A stretch of 64,000 bases of DNA from Candidatus Melainabacteria bacterium (GTDB taxonomy: Bacteria > Cyanobacteriota > Vampirovibrionia > Obscuribacterales > Obscuribacteraceae): contig DTSE01000175.1 of assembly GCA_012965515.1 (NCBI GenBank), positions 1 through 64,000 of the forward strand. The letters run 5' to 3'. Below the pieces are notes generated by a model, which saw only the letters and a list, made by a program, of their open reading frames with translations, searched no databases and was not told the origin of the DNA. Position 1 is the first letter of the stretch; each line of letters begins with the position of its first letter. Both the position numbers and the translations under genes were made by a program. This document shows positions 62,953 through 64,000 of the stretch, in pieces.

Positions 62953-63007
62953 TGGCCTGCCCGGTAAGACTCGAACTTACGACCTCATGGTTCGTAGCCA
63001 TGCGCTC
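62953..63007 (-). pseudogene. 3' part of tRNA-Arg(ACG)
   Basis: Read on the minus strand: D-stem 3' strand GAGC, anticodon stem CATGG/CCATG with loop CTACGAA (anticodon ACG), variable loop, T-arm GTAAG-TTCGAGT-CTTAC, acceptor 3' strand CGGGCAG, discriminator G and encoded CCA. The matching 5' acceptor strand (CTGCCCG) and D-arm are not found to the right of 63007, where the sequence only faintly resembles a D-arm. So this is a tRNA fragment, the usual mark of integrase attachment. Confidence 0.75.
62977..63001. repeat. attR core direct repeat
   Basis: Identical over 25 bp to 9572-9596. It covers the anticodon arm and part of the variable loop and T-arm start of the tRNA-Arg fragment, the normal crossover place of tRNA-targeting integrases. 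Confidence 0.7.
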
Positions 63008-63257
63008 CCTAGAATTGAATCTGACGGCGCCGTTGTAAAGTGGCGTATTTTACCGGTTGCAAACAGGGCGGCTCTCTCGATGTGATTTTGAAATCAGAGC
63101 TCAGTACTCAAAAACTCGTTGCAGCCCCGGACCGTCGGTCGCCTCATGTGACTTGAAGAAAATTTGAAGTAACCGCGGAAGCCAATGGTGGCAAGGAGTT
63201 CGCACAGTATAGTTTTACTCTTCCTTCCAGCCGACGCGGCTAACTTCAAAAGTCACT

Positions 63258-63581
63258 TTAGTCAGCTGTTCCACTTTTCGGCTTCGCGCGCGGAAGCGTA
63301 ATCGCATACAAGAAGGCCGTGAAGCCTGCCGTAAGACCTATCGCCTTCAGAAAACTCAGGAATGAGGCGAAGGGAAACATCAGAATCACAGAATAGTCTC
63401 CACCTTTTGAACGCGACGCTGAATAGCTTCCGTCCCACTCGAGGGTAATGTAGTGATAGCTAATCGCTGTCAGTGCAATTCCGACGACCACTAGGCCGGT
63501 GCGCAGCAACCACCTGTTTTGTGGCGGCATTAAAGCGCTGCTTTTGATTTTGGCAAGAATAGATTTGATGTGGCTGAGCAT
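63258..63581 (-). CDS. small two-helix membrane protein
   Basis: A protein of 107 residues in the right flank. Helices are LLRTGLVVVGIALTAISYHY and a second, FASFLSFLKAIGLTAGFTAF. Ends in a basic tail. No family recognised, and no neighbour gives context. Confidence 0.5.
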   Translation of the reverse strand: MLSHIKSILAKIKSSALMPPQNRWLLRTGLVVVGIALTAISYHYITLEWDGSYSASRSKGGDYSVILMFPFASFLSFLKAIGLTAGFTAFLYAITLPRAKPKSGTAD

Positions 63582-63740
63582 TGAAATACTATTGAAACTA
63601 TATTTCCATCTTACGCATTTTGGGCTTAAGCCTTGGCTACTTCATGCTTCCTTCATATTGCCCGTGTTTGCTGGCATGATTGCAGGCTCAAAACTCGCGA
63701 AGCATAGTGACGGCATTGTGCCGGATTCAAGAGCGGCGTT

Positions 63741-63995
63741 CTAATTGCGGTCGACCATTAGTGCGGTCAGATACTTGTTGCCTTCACCCCGAAAGGCAAA
63801 GGTTGAACTGCATGTTTTCGTTCGATAGATCAGGTAAGTACAGCTGCTGCCGCCATGGCTTGCGGACGCCGCTCCGCGCTCACACTCGTTTCCGAACATC
63901 TTCAATATTTCATCTTCCTTGAGAGCTAGCTGATCTGCATCGACTCCGACGACCAGATTCTTTATCGGATTTCTTGCATCACAGCTCATTTCCAC
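63741..63995 (-). CDS. hypothetical protein, possibly incomplete at the window edge
   Basis: An 84-residue frame reaching to within 5 nt of the window end, so the true start may lie beyond. It has four Cys and mixed polar sequence (NPIKNLVVGVDADQLALKED, YLIYRTKTCSSTFAFRGEG). The regular hydrophobic pattern looks coding. Not recognised. Confidence 0.4.
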   Translation of the reverse strand: MEMSCDARNPIKNLVVGVDADQLALKEDEILKMFGNECERGAASASHGGSSCTYLIYRTKTCSSTFAFRGEGNKYLTALMVDRN

Positions 63996-64000
63996 TTTTG

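Larger units (their letters stand above)
9572..63001. mobile_element. ~53.4 kb integrative mobilizable element with metal-resistance cargo
   Basis: Bounded by a 25-bp perfect direct repeat (9572-9596 and 62977-63001) that equals the anticodon arm and variable loop of a tRNA-Arg(ACG) gene. Inside each end, in the same orientation, are GGGGCCAAC boxes: four copies at 9712-9824 and two at 62864-62883, as expected for arm-type integrase sites. A tyrosine integrase of the tRNA-targeting type sits 312 bp inside the left repeat. It carries relaxase, coupling ATPase, ribbon-helix-helix protein, AlpA-like factor, radC and two ssb genes, but no mating-channel genes. Hence an element mobilized by another system's channel is the best reading. 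The cargo is RND pumps, a P1B ATPase and metal sensors. Confidence 0.75.

Noticed and set aside
1-64000. CRISPR arrays or complete rRNA genes
   Set aside because: No regularly spaced repeats and no rRNA-like sequence were seen on either strand.

Overview
The window reads as a 9.5 kb chromosomal left flank, a ~53.4 kb integrated mobile element (9572-63001), and about 1 kb of right flank. The style of the hypothetical proteins (low-complexity Ser/Glu/Lys leaders, many TPR proteins, several heavy-metal RND pumps) reminds me of the non-photosynthetic cyanobacterial sister lineage (Vampirovibrionia/Obscuribacterales). That is an inference from memory and not a result. UGA is used as an ordinary stop in many genes (for example the ATGA overlaps), so the code is standard apart from one proposed selenocysteine codon.

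Left flank (1-9571): the end of an RND adaptor gene and a complete HAE1-type drug efflux permease, a secreted TPR protein, a lysozyme-like protein translationally coupled to a tiny membrane protein, a SHOCT-like gene interrupted by TGA, and a RecD-like helicase.

Element, left arm (9572-22427): a 25-bp direct repeat identical to the tRNA-Arg anticodon region (attL), four GGGGCCAAC boxes that look like integrase arm sites, and a tyrosine integrase. A mobilization operon on the minus strand holds a ribbon-helix-helix accessory protein, a MOBP-like relaxase, a coupling ATPase without visible membrane anchor, a TPR-like protein, a membrane protein and a J-domain protein, and ends at a strong terminator. 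No type IV secretion channel genes are present, so I read it as an integrative mobilizable element. Next come an AlpA-like HTH gene, a candidate selenoprotein behind a methyltransferase, an ArsR-rhodanese regulator with a palindromic operator, radC, and a TPR gene.

Element, cargo (22487-61571): metal-ion handling. There are three systems. (i) A His-rich protein (frameshifted), CzcB, CzcA, a YtkA-like lipoprotein and CzcC (broken by an IS3-family insertion), followed by a methyltransferase with a His-rich tail and a PhyH dioxygenase; an EamA exporter with a similar tail lies nearby. (ii) A tripartite RND pump whose adaptor contains two CPMHP/CPKCGM metal-binding domains, with Cys-containing secreted proteins and a MerT-like membrane protein. 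(iii) A CmtR-like ArsR sensor divergent from a CzcBAC set and next to a P1B ATPase. Between them are an M23 peptidase, a NUDIX hydrolase, two near-identical ssb genes, and a possible polymorphic-toxin locus with a HEFGH metallopeptidase domain.

Element, right end (61572-63001): a mosaic of duplicated fragments from inside the element, two more GGGGCCAA boxes, a terminator, and the 3' part of tRNA-Arg(ACG) containing attR. The most interesting signals are the candidate selenoprotein with a SECIS-like hairpin, the hairpins conserved about 50 nt upstream of ssb1, ssb2 and (differently built) radC that resemble single-strand promoters of conjugative leading regions, and the His-tailed exporter/methyltransferase cluster with its dioxygenase.
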